From Mesorhabditis belari (taxonomy: Eukaryota > Nematoda > Chromadorea > Rhabditida > Rhabditidae), in contig CAUEEP010000925.1 in assembly GCA_958450365.1 (NCBI GenBank), forward strand, positions 992,001 to 1,056,000: a stretch of 64,000 nt of DNA, given 5' to 3'. Below the pieces are notes generated by a model, which ran no database searches, was not told the origin of the DNA, and saw only the letters and a list, made by a program, of their open reading frames with translations. Position numbers and translations under genes: made by a program. Shown piece after piece: positions 50,004 to 61,000 of this stretch (position 1 is the first letter of the stretch; the number at the start of each line of letters is the position of its first letter).

Positions 50004-50515
50004 TTAGTCCTTTCGGATTTTTTGGGAGAGTACCTTAAATTTGTCCAATTTTGACGTTTTATAGCTCCTAAAGCTGAATTCAAGACGGATCGATTGGTAA
50101 AAACCGTTTTGAGATATCTCTTTTCTAAAAGTTTTTACAATAGTAGGCCAAAGTAAAAATATTAACATGGGAATGCCAACCAAAAATTTCATATTTTTTG
50201 CGCAAATCCAACCTTGCAAAATAGGGGTTTTTCTTCTGAATCGTGTCCGTAAGCGAAAAATGGCTGATTGCCGAAATTTTTGTGGCCAAGCTGTCACTTT
50301 TCTTTTGTGATTGGACAAAAATTTAAAAATCCCAAAAACCTCAATGAAACCATGGATTACGAGTTGAAACACAAATGCGAGCCAAACACCCTAATTCGAA
50401 TTCTAAATGACAACCTCATGAGCTACGGTACCAATTGATAGGGTAAAACGGAAAATTTGCGCTTGAGAAATCATTCTTCTCTTCTCTCCGAAAGGGATTG
50501 GTGATCTTTTCTGCC
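50004..50515 (-). pseudogene. Head-to-head small ORF copy, decayed
   Basis: From AAGGCAGAAAAG (start lost as in the 24693 copy) the first half runs AEKITNPFRREEKNDFSSAN, FPFYPINWYRSS and then TGA. The second half is open in another frame (QLVIHGFIEVFGIFKFLSNH) to 50004. It lies divergently to the member at 50960. Confidence 0.4.
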
Positions 50516-50959
50516 TTATTTTGAGCTTTTCGAGTCGTTCCTTGTTAGAATAGACTTTTATATCTTTTTAAGCGCAGATCTTACTAGTTTTACGGATTGT
50601 TTTGATGACACATCAGCTATATTAGGTCTACGACACGTTTTTTCTTAAAAAAAAGCGACTGCTTAAATCTTTTGAGTCAATCTTAGCTCCTTTCAGATGT
50701 AAAGCTTTGATTATTGTTGTTGATGCACTAAAGATCATCACAAGTTTTAGAGAAATCAAAGATTTTATCCAAAAACCCGCCTTTGTCCCCAACTTATTTT
50801 TGTTTTGTAGCCAACTTTTCAAAGAGAAGTCAAAGATTTTATCAAACTTTAGCCAAAAACCGACATTTGGGCCCAGCTTGTTGATTATTTTGGTTTTGTG
50901 GCCAACTTCTCTGCCAGATATTTGGTTGTTCTTTTCTAATCTTTCAATTTTCAGGCAGA
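50516..50959 (+). promoter_or_regulatory. Upstream block of F-box-like copy 6, partly duplicated
   Basis: The family block is present, with a repeat of its 3' part: AAGTCAAAGATTTTATCAAA recurs at about 50827 after an AATCAAAGATTTTATCC version at 50755. It ends in TTTTCAGGCAGA. Confidence 0.45.
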
Positions 50960-52073
50960 ATGGCAGGACTTCCAGTCGATATACCCAATCTTCTCTATTT
51001 CCCGATGGAGAAACTCTGCTACGATCTGGTTTTGGAAGTAATCGATGAATTGAAGCCAAAAGATGTGCCCGAATTGATGAAAGTTGACAGAAGATTTCGA
51101 GGGATTCTTCTCCAGAAACCAGCACGGATTCTTGGAAAACAAATTCATTTGATTAGCGTCGGGATGGATGATCGAGGAAGTCTGGATGACGAGCACGATC
51201 GCTACGAGGATCTAGTCTTCATCATGAAATTCGCTGAATCGACGCCGCTTCGATTTTATAACTACAAAGAGGTCCTTCTCTTGTCAGGGGTTGAACGATG
51301 TTCGATTTTGAAGATTTCAGAAGCGGGAGGGGGATTCATTGGTGGGAAAAAACTTTCGGCACTCAAGAAGGCCCTCGCCAATTTGAAACAAGTCGGCGAG
51401 TTGGAAGTTCAGATCGATCACGACAAATTCAACGATTTTTTTGTGGAATTTAAAAGCTGAAGTCACCGATCTAGCAACATTTTTTTTTTACCATTTACGG
51501 GGAGAGGCACATCAACAACTTATGTTGTCTTTGATCAATGGAAGCCTTCAAAATTGTAAAATGATCTCAGTGGATCTTTATGATGGGCCTGATTTTTATC
51601 CAACACTTTTTTCGGCACTTTCGAAGACTCAACTTGAGTTATTTGTACCTGAGGTTTATTCAAAATATGTCAACTCGACAATTGAGTTGATTCTGAATTC
51701 CGGGATTCCGAGTGGAAATAAAGAAGCCGCTTTTGTCGTGCTTCTTTCGGGCGGTGAAATGGGAGTTAAAATTAACAATTTGATCAAGAACTTTCCTGAA
51801 ATTCGTCAGATCGACGAACCAAACATCAGGACTTTCATGAGGGATACAATGGTGGAAACGCGGAGAAAACACGAGTTTATTATTCAGGGTTGTGATCGTT
51901 CTGAGTATGATCATTCTCTTCGTGGTCCAATCAAGAAACGGGTTGGGCATTATGTTTCTCATGATAGTTCATTTGATTGCTATTTGAAAAGGTTCGACGA
52001 GAAGCGTGACTGTATTTATGTTGTGGGCTCTTACTTTTTCTTCGCCAAATATGTTTCATCGATTCAATTCTAG
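50960..52073 (+). pseudogene. F-box-like copy 6, short tail, poly-T frameshift
   Basis: The frame opens MAGLPVDIPNLLYFPMEKLC and runs to FNDFFVEFKS, stopping at 51460. The second frame, from WNLKAEVTDLATFFFYHLRG, runs to FFAKYVSSIQF at 52073. The break sits in a run of seven T (GATTTTTTTGTGG, about 51437), where intact members have six. The tail is nearly absent, as in gene 1 (DRSEYDHSLRGPIKKRVGHY). Without the extra T it would be a complete protein of about 370 residues. Confidence 0.72.
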
Positions 52074-52560
52074 CTTTGTTTGTAGATGCCCCAATACTTT
52101 GTATTTTTCAGATCAGTCTTTTATGACAGCGCTTATTTAGTCTATGGCGCCTAGTTCCGCTTTTTTGCCAAAAATGTGCTTGTCGAAATTTGAAATTGTG
52201 AGTACAAGATTTGTTTTACGATGTTTTATTATGATATGTGGGTACTATTTCGTGATTTTTTTCACCTTTAACTTGGTCTATTCATAAATAAATTCTGCAA
52301 TCAACAAAATCAAATGAAATAGCGTTCAGCTTCAACGCTGCATGTATTTATTGAAGAGTTTGACTTGGTTCTAAGTTTTAGTAACGCAAATGGACCTGTG
52401 ATACGTTTTTGATCGGATTGGTCCCCGCAGACGATGCATGAAGAGAGGAGATCCCAGAACTGAGCTAAAATATTATTTAGCATCTCTCAGCGTCACTTTA
52501 CCGTGTCACTCTTAATTGGCACTAAATTGTCATTGGATTTTGAACTTTGTGGCTAAACTT
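52074..52560 (+). promoter_or_regulatory. 3' region of copy 6 and partial block R
   Basis: Degenerate orphan exon, AATAAA near 52286, then GAGGAGATCCCAGAACTGAG and the TCTCAGCGTCACTTTACCGT segment also present at 33160-33230 and 43320-43390. Confidence 0.4.
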
Positions 52561-52830
52561 TGTCCTCGAACTCCTCGAACCTGTTTATCATCTATTTGTG
52601 TAACTCAAAAAGCTTAAACACCTTGAAAGTGCCCGTATACTAACAACAATGCAGGTGTATTCGCCCTCTCCTCATCGTCCTCATAGCTCTCGTTTTTGGC
52701 GGCTATCTCACGTGCTTTTTACTCGGCTTTTGTCCGGAAAAAATGAAAAGTATTTATATAGGAGTTTAACTAGCCTGCTTTATCTAACAATAAGTGATAA
52801 GATTCTTGTGTTTTCCTGCTGCTTGAATAA
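52561..52830 (+). other. Possible transmembrane exon, unidentified
   Basis: After an AATGCAG acceptor-like site at 52655, one frame reads CIRPLLIVLIALVFGGYLTC, FLLGFCPEKMKS, a single strong hydrophobic segment with flanking charges. No start or neighbouring exon was found. It may be a membrane-protein relic. Confidence 0.25.
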
Positions 52831-53600
52831 ATGGCACAAAGATTGAGCTTCTTGTATTATATGGATCCCTGTAGACAATCAGCACAAGAAATCGATGGAT
52901 ACACAGCGAGAAGTTTCATTTTAACGGCTTAAACAATTTGTTGAACTGTTTGAATAAACTGTAACGAAAGCAGCTCTGTACTTGTGCAATAAATTGGACG
53001 GTTTTTTGCGGGTAATTTGATTGATTCTATCAATGTTCAGATGAAAAAGAAGCACTAAATGAAATAAATAAATGCAAATTTTCAAGCGTGCACTAATATT
53101 TTTTCAACCGCCTCCCGGACCGTAATACTATTAGAGAGTGCACTACTATTAGAGAAAACAGCACCAATCATTTTCCGGGAGAAGAGAAGAATGATTTCTT
53201 AAGAGCAAGTTTCCCTTTTATTTCATCAATTAATACCCTAGTCCACAACGTTGTTTTTTAGAATTTAGAATTTGGGTGTTTAGCTCAGATTTCTTCAATT
53301 GTAATCCATCGTTTCATTGAGGTTTTTGAAATCTTGAAATTTTTCTTAATGTTCCGTTTGTCGGTGTTTCCGTAAACCCCCCAATCGACTGATCTGCCTG
53401 CTTCTTTTGATTGGCAAAGCACAAGTGGCTCGTTTAGAGGCGTCCGGAACAGTTGGGTTTGACTCGAAATGACTACGAGATCGAATCTCATTTGCATGAA
53501 ATCTGTCGGCTATGCTCAAAAACGATTCAATCAAACGTTAAATTTTTTTAAAATGCTAAAATATTTTCTCAAAAATACTTCATGCGCTTTTCAAATACGG
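52831..53600. other. Spacer with a decayed head-to-head ORF copy
   Basis: 53160-53340 resembles the small ORF copies (GGGAGAAGAGAAGAATGATT, then GTAATCCATCGTTTCATTGA), heavily diverged. 53285-53534 has short minus-strand frames of unclear status. Confidence 0.3.
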
Positions 53601-53626
53601 AATCAGTTTTGATTAAGATTCGATCT

Positions 53627-54524
53627 TTATTTTTGAGCCTTCTTGACGGTCGCTTCCATTTGGACTTTTTGGCGACAAACGTTGTCACAGTAGTTCCAGT
53701 ATTGTGGATAGCATTGTTGCACGCAGCTCTCGCCCACATCGCAATCCGAATCCTTTTGGCAGTCCGCATTCTGAAACATTCGCTGCATTACACATATAAC
53801 TAGCTCTACTTAGGTGTTTTCTTTCAATTTTTGTAACTTGTTCTTGTTTCTAGGCTTGGAAGTCGCGAGTTTCAAATTGGAATTCAGGATCTAACAAAAA
53901 AATTGAAAAGCTGATTGAAAAGGATGAGTATTTCAGGTCAAGCCGTTGTACATCCATAAAGCCAACATTACGTGCGTTTAAAAGTTGAAATTTGAAATGA
54001 CTCTTTTTCATTCCCCTCTAAGCAATAGGGATCTATCCAATGGATAATTTAATGTTTGCAAAAAAGGCTAAACGAGACTTACAACGGCCTTGTTGCTGAG
54101 CTGTTCGACGATCGGCTTGCACTCATCATGACATCCCCACAATTCTCCCCATGTATTCTGGCAGATCGTTTCGCATTTCTCGCCTTGTCCGCACACCTTG
54201 CTGCATGCAGCTTTCTGAAAGAGTAATAAGAATTTGGTTTTAGTTTTTGACTGGGCATAAATTTCTTCACCCATAGAACAGGCAGAATCAATGCTATTCT
54301 ATTTGATTGTTTGATCAGCCTACAAATAGAAAATACAATCAAATGATCAGATAATTAGCAGCCTTTAACAAATTAGCCGTAACAAGTTGTAACTTTTATC
54401 TTCCTCAAATCATTATCAAAAAGCAACAAACCACTTTTGGCGCATTGTTCTCAACGGGAGCCCCGCTGATGGGCGAAAAGAAGAAAACAACGGAAAAGAA
54501 GAGAATGATTTTCAGCTTGAACAT
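53627..54524 (-). CDS. Secreted cysteine-rich protein, two six-Cys modules, three exons
   Basis: Exons 54524-54432, 54214-54083 and 53770-53627 join in frame with AG/GT borders. The donors are GTTTGT and GTAAGT, and the acceptors are TTTCAG. The 122-residue product starts with a clear signal peptide (MFKLKIILFFSVVFFFSPIS, then GAP). Exon 2 encodes one module with six Cys (CSKVCGQGEKCETICQ, then GCHDECKP), and exon 3 encodes a related six-Cys module (CQKDSDCDVGESCVQQC, YCDNVC). The spacing C-x5-C-x3-C-x7/9-C-x3-C is shared, so the exons probably arose by duplication. Twelve cysteines imply six disulfides in an extracellular protein. No named domain was recognised and no function is assigned. 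The gene appears intact and single-copy here. Confidence 0.75.
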
Positions 54525-55110
54525 TCTGCAATTGAGAAGCTTGTGAAGAGTTTACTAGAATAGCTATTCTCGATCCTAAATCCTTGATAAGCTGTGATGA
54601 ATATCCTCGAAACGGGAACTCTCTTATACGGCAGAATTGTAAGCATTTACATCAGGATTCCTCAGAGCTCAATTCGCCTTTACCCCTTTTTCTCACGCTC
54701 TCAAAACTACGACCTCTTATCAGGCAATTCAATGATTTACTCTTCGGAGACTCCTTTGTTTTGTCATGCCAGCTTATCAATCAAAACAATTGAAATTTCT
54801 CTCGAAATGGGAAGATCTCCGAAATTTCTTTAAAGATCGGGTGATGATTAAGAATAGCAAATGACAATTCGAAGCCCTCTAGTTTCTGGCAAGAATACTG
54901 TAGGCTTACAAAGAAGATGTGTGCGTTCACTGCAGCATTTTTGACTTTTTGTCTAATTTGCACCTAATACCAAGAAATGTGTATGTGGCCGAGCATCGGC
55001 GAGAGATCATTGAAGTAAAGTTGCTGGGGCGTCTGAAACAAATAAAAGAAATGACATGTTCAACGATCTGGGTATGAGGAGTAAGACAGGATGATGCCAT
55101 TTTTATAATT
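54525..55110. other. Intergenic 5' of the cysteine-rich gene
   Basis: No exon or repeat could be supported; open frames at 54584-54833 and 54781-54963 have no motif. Confidence 0.25.
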
Positions 55111-55303
55111 TTAAAATTTTTGTGACCAGCTTGGTCACTTTTCTTTTGTGAATTGATATAAATTTCAAAATCTCAAAAACCTCCATGAGTTGCAAACAAA
55201 ATGTGAGCCAAACACCCAAATTCGAATTCTAAATGACAAGCTCATGGGCTACGGTACCAATTGATGCGATTAAGCGGAAGTTTTGGGCTTGGGAAATCAT
55301 TCT
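55111..55303 (-). pseudogene. Head-to-head small ORF copy, distal part
   Basis: The distal half of the small ORF copy that precedes the member at 56191. It is separated from its proximal part (55785-55830) by the inserted element at 55304-55776. Confidence 0.4.
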
Positions 55304-55776
55304 GGGAGTGGGACAAATGCGACCTTTTTTTGCGCACCTTTTTTTTTCCGCACCTTGCCCATTGGCGCACCTTTTTTGCGTTTTAAAAAAGCTCTAAAAA
55401 GCTAATATTAACCAATTTCTATTCCAAATGTTGTTTTTCTAGGTAATTTGAGGGTGTAGAATCGAAATTTTGACATATCAGAGCTTGTGGAAACAAACGG
55501 ACGGAGTTATACAAAGAGAAAAATCGACAATTTTCTGTAATTTGATCTAGCCGTTTTGTCTTTCAAATTGGTTCCACACGCTCTGTTATGTCAAAATTTC
55601 GATTCTACGCCCTCAAGTTACCTAGAAAAACAACATTTGGAATAGAGATTGGTTAATATTAGCTTTTTAGAGCTTTTTTAAAACGCGAAAAAAGGTGCGC
55701 TAATGGGCAAGGTGCGGAAAAAAAGGTGCGCAAATGTCCGGGTGCGCAAAAAAAGGGTCGCATTTGTCCCACTCCC
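55304..55776. mobile_element. 473-bp inverted-repeat transposon with 8-bp target duplication
   Basis: The ends are GGGAGTGGGACAAATGCG and its exact reverse complement. The inverted repeat extends, with few mismatches, through almost the whole element (arms of roughly 200 bases). The sequence ATCATTCT flanks both sides (55296-55303 and 55777-55784) and occurs once at uninterrupted sites such as 27286-27293, so it is a true target-site duplication. An 8-bp duplication fits hAT-type integration. There is no coding capacity, so it is a non-autonomous foldback/MITE element. It disrupts the head-to-head ORF. Confidence 0.88.
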
Positions 55777-55866
55777 ATCATTCTTCACTTCTCCCCGAAA
55801 GTTATTGGTGATCTTTTCTACCATATTTTGGGCTTTTTGAGTTGTTACATGTTAGAATAGATCCTT

Positions 55867-56190
55867 TTAAACGCTTTTATATCTTTTTACTAGTTTTAAG
55901 CCTTTTTTGATGACAAATGGCCTATTTTTGGTCTACGACACGTTTTTTCTTAAAAAAAGCGACTGCTTAAATCTTTTGAGTCAATTTTAGCTCCTTTTAG
56001 ATGTAAAGCTTAGATTATTGTTGTTTATTACTAAAGATCATCACAAGTTTTAGAGAAATCAAAGATTTTATGAAACTTTAGCTGAAAACCGCCATTTGTC
56101 CCCTCCTTGTTGATTGTTTTTGTTTTGTAGCAACTTTTCTGCCATATATTTACTGATTGTTCTTTTCTAATCTTTCAATTTTCAGGCAGA
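55867..56190 (+). promoter_or_regulatory. Upstream block of F-box-like copy 7
   Basis: Near-identical to 7-342 of the window. Confidence 0.45.
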
Positions 56191-57309
56191 ATCTTCCAGA
56201 AAAGATCTTCCAGTCGAGATGCCCAATCTTCTCAAATTCCCGATGGTAAAACTCTGCTACGATCTGGTTTTGGAAGTAATCGATGAATTGGACCCAAAAG
56301 ATGTGCCCGAATTGATGAAAGCTGACAGAAGATTTCGAGGGATTCTTCTCCAGAAACCAGCACGGATTCTTGGAAAACAAATCCATTTGATTCGCGTCGA
56401 GATGGATGTTCGAGATAGTTGGGATGACGAGCGCAAACGCTACGAGGATCTAGTCTTCATCATGAAATTCGCAGAATCAACGCCTCTGCCATTTTATTTC
56501 TTGTCACATAAAGTCCTTCTCTTGTCACAGGTTGAACGATGTTCGGTTTTGAGCATTTCTGAAGATGGAAGGGGATTCATTGATAGGAAGAAACTTTCAG
56601 CACTCAAGAAGGCCTTCGCCAATTTGAAACAAGTCGACGAGTTGGATGTTCAGTTCTATGAAGACTATTTCAACGATTGTTTGTGGAATTTAAAAGCTGA
56701 AGTCACCGATCGAGCATCATTCTCGATTTACAAAATGAAAAGATGCATCAACAACTTATGTTGTCTTTGATCAATGGAAGCCTTCAAAATTGCAAAATGA
56801 TCCAAGTAGATCTTTATCATGTTCCAGATTTTTATCCAATAGTTTATTCGGCACTTTCGAAGACTCAACTTGAGTTATTTGTGACCGTGGTTTATTTTGG
56901 AAATCTTAAATCGACAATTGAGTTGATTCTGAATTCCGGAATTCCGAGTGGTAATAAAGAAGCGGCTTGTTTCGTGCGATTTGAAATGGCAGTTGAAATT
57001 AACAATTGGATCAAGAACTTTCCCGAAATTCGTGAGGTCAACGAACCAAACAAGACTTTCATCGTGGATACAATGATGGAGACGCTGAGAAAACACGGGT
57101 TTATTATTCTGGGTTGTGATCGTTCTGAGTCTGATCATTCTCTTCATTCTCTGGATCGTAGGCTATTCAAGAGAAGGGTTGAGCATTATGTTTCTCCTGA
57201 TGGTCCATTTGAATGCCATTTGAAAAGAATCGATGAGAAGCGTGACTGTATTTATGTGGTGAACGATGACTTTTTCTTCGCCAAATATGTTTCATCGATT
57301 CAATTCTAA
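56191..57309 (+). pseudogene. F-box-like copy 7, sister of gene 1, broken twice
   Basis: The normal start AGAATGGCAGATC is replaced by AGAATCTTCCAGAAAAGATC, so the first usable ATG is at 56219 (MPNLLKFPMVKLCYDLVLEV). At about 56719 a seven-base loss relative to gene 1 (GCATCATTGAGG... to GCATCATTCTCG) shifts the frame. The first frame ends at 56770. A second runs from 56743 (MHQQLMLSLINGSLQNCKMI) to FFAKYVSSIQF at 57309. It otherwise matches gene 1, including the short tail. Confidence 0.78.
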
Positions 57310-57910
57310 CTTTGTTGGTTTATGCCCCAATACTTTGTATTCTTTCAGGTTAATTTTATGACAGCACTTATTTAGTCTATGGCACCTACTTCCGATTCTT
57401 TGCCAAAAATGTGCCCGTCGAAATTTGAAGTTTTGAGTACGAGATTTTGCTTGGTGATATTTTATCTTAATATGTGAGTACCATTTTGTGATTTTTTTTC
57501 ACCTTTTACTCGGTCTATGCATGAATAAATTCTTCAATCAATAAAATCAAATTGAATAGAGTTCGACTTCCACTCTGCTTGTATTTATTGAAGAGTTTGA
57601 CTTTGTTTTAAACTTTAGAAACCCATTCGACTTGTGATACATTTTTGATCGAATTGGTCGTCATTGAATATACGTGAAGAGAGGAGATCGCAGAATTGAG
57701 CTGAAATATTGCTTACCAGGTCTTGGTGTCGCATTATGGCCTTACTCTTTTTGCCTTTTGTTCCATGGTTTTGATAGAAAGACCACAAGAAAGGGCTTCA
57801 TGATGGAGTAACAAACAAATTTTAGGAGAATGACAGTCATTTGGATTTGAATGCTAATAGCTAGGCAAAGCATTAAATTGACATTGTCATTGTCATATGC
57901 TTTTAAGGCA
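57310..57910 (+). repeat. 3' region and block R, sister of 1462-2060
   Basis: Matches the flank of gene 1 up to about 57910 (TTTTAAGGCAAATTTGC), defining the end of that duplication. Confidence 0.5.
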
Positions 57911-58440
57911 AATTTGCTTGTTAACTTGTTCAGTTTGTACACCTTAAAACCCAAGAAAGAGGGTTTGTACAAAATTGCTTCAAGGAAAATACGACAATTA
58001 GCTTCGAAAGTTTATAACACTCTGAGATTCCGTTGTAATAGCTTTTGATCAAATACGAATCTCAAAAAAATAAACAAAAGAAATCCGATTTTTGCCACAT
58101 TTCAATCATTTTTCTAAGCGCTGGTTAATGCTAAACATATGTGTTATATCTCCAAGAATCACTGATCCCCTCTACTTTAATTTGATACCCAAGCGCGCAG
58201 AAACAACAGTGTGTTTGAACACACCGGTACTTTTCAAAGGCTGATAGCGAGACAACGAAAACTACGGTTCGAATCCGCGAACGCTCTGTCAGTTGAGCCA
58301 CAAAGACAGCTCAATCACTTAATGCTTTCTCTAGAAGTCTAAAAATATCTACTTGAATATGTCGACACAAACGTATCACTTGCTCTGACTTCTCAATCCT
58401 GCCATCCCCTCTTTTCCAGCATCTTCAACGGCGCCCCATT
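57911..58440. other. Spacer with repeat scraps
   Basis: 57950-58010 matches the IFT80 intron 2 stretch at 32225-32280. 58165-58205 matches the TACTTTAATTTGATACCCAA repeat. A tRNA-like D-arm at 58290-58310 (minus) lacks an anticodon arm. Confidence 0.3.
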
Positions 58441-58785
58441 CAATCCAAAATGTATCACTAGTCCATTGGCGTTCCTAAAGTTTAAAACAAAGTCAAACTC
58501 TTCAATAAATACATGCAGCGTTGAAGTCGAACGCTATTAAATTTGATTTTATTGATTGAAGAATTTATTCATGCATAGACAGGGCAAAAGGTGAAAAAAA
58601 CCCAGAAAATAGTACTCACATATCACAAAAAAAAAAATCACCCAACAAAATCTCGTACCCAAAAATTCAAATTTCGACAGGCATATTTTTGGCAAAAAAG
58701 AGGAAGTAGGTGCCATAGACTAAATAAGTCCTGTCATAAAAGTAAGCTGTAAAAATAAAAAGTATTGAGGCATCAACAAACAAAG

Positions 58786-59953
58786 TTAGAATTGAATCGA
58801 TGAAAGATATTTGGCGAAGAAAAAGTGATCGTTCACAACATAAATACAGTCACGCTTCTCGTCGATTCTTTTCAAATAGCAATCAAATGGACCATCAAGA
58901 TAAACATGAAGCTCAACCCGTGTCCTGATTAGACTAGGATCCATAGAATGAAGATAATCATCAGAATCAGAACGGGAATCATCAGAATCAGACCGAGAAA
59001 GGGTATCATCAGAATCAGAACGAGGATCACCAGAATCAGAAAGAGATGCAGCAGAAACAGAAACAGAAGGAAGATCCTTAGACCCGTGTTTTCTCTGCAT
59101 TTCCATCATTGTATCCCTGATGAAAGTTCTTGATCAAATTGTTAATTTCAGCAGCCATTTCACCTTGCACGAAACACGCGGCTTCTTTATTTTCACTCGG
59201 AATTCCGGCATTCAGAATCCACTCAATTGTCGATTTGACACTGAATGAATAAACCTCAGTCACAAATAACTCCAGTTGAGTCTTCGAAAGTGCTTCATAA
59301 ACTCTGGGATAAAAATCAGGATCATTATAAAGATCCACTGAGATGATTTTGCAATTTTGAAGGCTTCCGTTGATCAAAGATAACATAAGTTGTTGATGTA
59401 TCTCTCCCCGTAAATGGAGAAACCTCAATGATGCTCGATCGGTGACTTCAGCTTTTAAATTCCACAAAACATCATTGAAATTGTTCCCACAGATAGAAAT
59501 TTCCAACTCGTCGACTTGTTTCAAATTGGCGAAGGCCTTCTTCAGTGCCGAAAGTCTCCCAGCAAGCCAGTTTCCCCATCCAGCTGATTTTGAAATGATC
59601 AAAACCGAACACCGTTCAACCTATGACAGGAGAAGGACTTTATGTGACAAGAAATAAAATGGAAGAGGCCTGGATTCAGCAAATTTCCTGATGAAGACCA
59701 GATCTTGGTAGCGTTTGCGCCCGTCATCCAGACTTCCTCGATCATCCATCTCGACGCTAATCAAATGGATTTGTTTTCCAAGAATCCGTGCTGGTTTCTG
59801 GAGAAGAATCCATCGAAATCTTTTGTCACCTTTCATCAATTCGGGCACATCTTTTGGCTCCAATTCATCGATTACTTCCAAAACCAGATCGTAGCAGAGT
59901 TTCTCCATCGGGAAATTGAGAAGATTGGGCATCTCGACTGGAAGTTCTGCCAT
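58786..59953 (-). pseudogene. F-box-like copy 8, nonsense and deletion
   Basis: From 59953 (MAELPVEMPNLLNFPMEKLC) the frame runs 110 residues to KVLLLS, then TAG at 59621-59623, where other members have CAG (Gln). It continues in the same frame through LSALKKAFANLKQVDELEIS to about 59110. There, an in-gene deletion after NLIKNF removes PEIRQVNEPN and shifts the frame. A third segment carries the Ser-Asp tail (SDSDDTLSRSDSDDSRSDSD) and FFAKYLSSIQF at 58786. The upstream block is intact. Confidence 0.75.
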
Positions 59954-59954
59954 T

Positions 59955-60300
59955 CTGCCTGAAAATTGAAAAATTAGAAAAGAACAATCGAATATCTGGC
60001 AGAAAAGTTGCTACAAAACAAAAACAAGCAAGAAGGTGGGGACAAATGCGGGTTTTTAGCTAAAGTTTGATAAAATCCTTAATTTCTCTAAAACTTGTGA
60101 TGATCTTTAGTGCATAAATAACAAAAATCAAAGTTTTACATCTAAAAGGAGCTAATATTGACTCAAAAGATTTCGACAGTCGCTGTTTTTAAGCAAAAAC
60201 GTGTCGTAGACCAAAAATAGGCCATCTGTCATCAAAACAAGGCTTAAGACTAGTAAAAAGGTATAAAAGCGTTTAAAAAGATCTATTCTAACAAGTAACA
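59955..60300 (-). promoter_or_regulatory. Upstream block of copy 8
   Basis: Family upstream block in reverse, with acceptor TTTTCAGGCAGA at about 59955-59966. Confidence 0.45.
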
Positions 60301-60318
60301 ACTCAAAAAGCCCAAAAT

Positions 60319-60500
60319 ATGGTAGAAAATATCACCAATAACTTTCGGGGAGAAGTGAAGAATGATTTCCCAAGCGCAAGATTTCCGTTTTACCCCATCA
60401 ATTGGCATCGTAGCCCACGAGGTTGTATTTTAGAATTCGACTGGGTGTCTGGCTCACATTTTGTTTGCAACTCGTCATCCATGGTTCATTGAGGTTTTTG
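60319..60500 (+). pseudogene. Head-to-head small ORF copy before copy 8
   Basis: ATG retained: MVENITNNFRGEVKNDFPSA, then RFPFYPINWHRSPRGCILEF. The frame then diverges (DWVSGSHFVCNSSSMVH) and stops. It is the best-preserved 5' half besides 12784-13008. Confidence 0.4.
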
Positions 60501-60544
60501 AAATTTTGAAATTTTTGTCGATTCACAAAAAAAAGTGACATCTT

Positions 60545-60900
60545 GGCGATTACCAGGACGTCCTTTCGGATCAACTACTTCCTTTCCTAGTGCAAAATCG
60601 AGGGAAACACCATATTTTTCAACAGGATAATGCTTCAATTCATGTCAGCCAATCCACTAAAGCTTTTCTGGAATGTCACAACATCGATTTTCACAACAAC
60701 ATCGATCAACATTAACATCAACACCGCTTCAAAACTAATTTTTTTTGCAATTTGTTTAAATAACATCGAAAATGGTATATATGCCTATTTTTGTATATAT
60801 TTCTAGGATTTAAAAGCTATTTCGCGGTATTTTTAGATTTCATAGCCAAAAAAGTGTAAAATTTAGGGGTGGTCCTATTATTTTGCAACGCACCTTACAT
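60545..60900 (+). mobile_element. Tc3-like transposase remnant
   Basis: The plus strand reads DYQDVLSDQLLPFLVQNRGK and HHIFQQDNASIHVSQSTKAF, then LECHNIDF, the second catalytic Asp region of Tc3-type transposases with the Asp intact. Coding sequence then breaks down. The terminal sequence GGTGGTCCTATTATTTTGCA, CGCACCT borders a TA at about 60897. The first part of the element is missing. Confidence 0.7.
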
Positions 60901-61000
60901 CAAGGCCTTGCCCTGGCTATAGTACCATTTTAAGTAGCTTTTAAACTCTTCACTTAAAGTAATTGTTACCATTTCCCCCAGGCTTACTATAGGCACTAAC

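Noticed and set aside
58262..58312. tRNA-like D-arm and GGTTCGAATCC string near 58290.
   Set aside because: On either strand the arms are in the wrong order or too close together, with no anticodon arm.
59619..59626. The TAG in copy 8 could be read as a splice acceptor (CATAG) rather than a stop.
   Set aside because: Intact members read straight through this position with CAG and an open frame on both sides, so an intron there is not needed.
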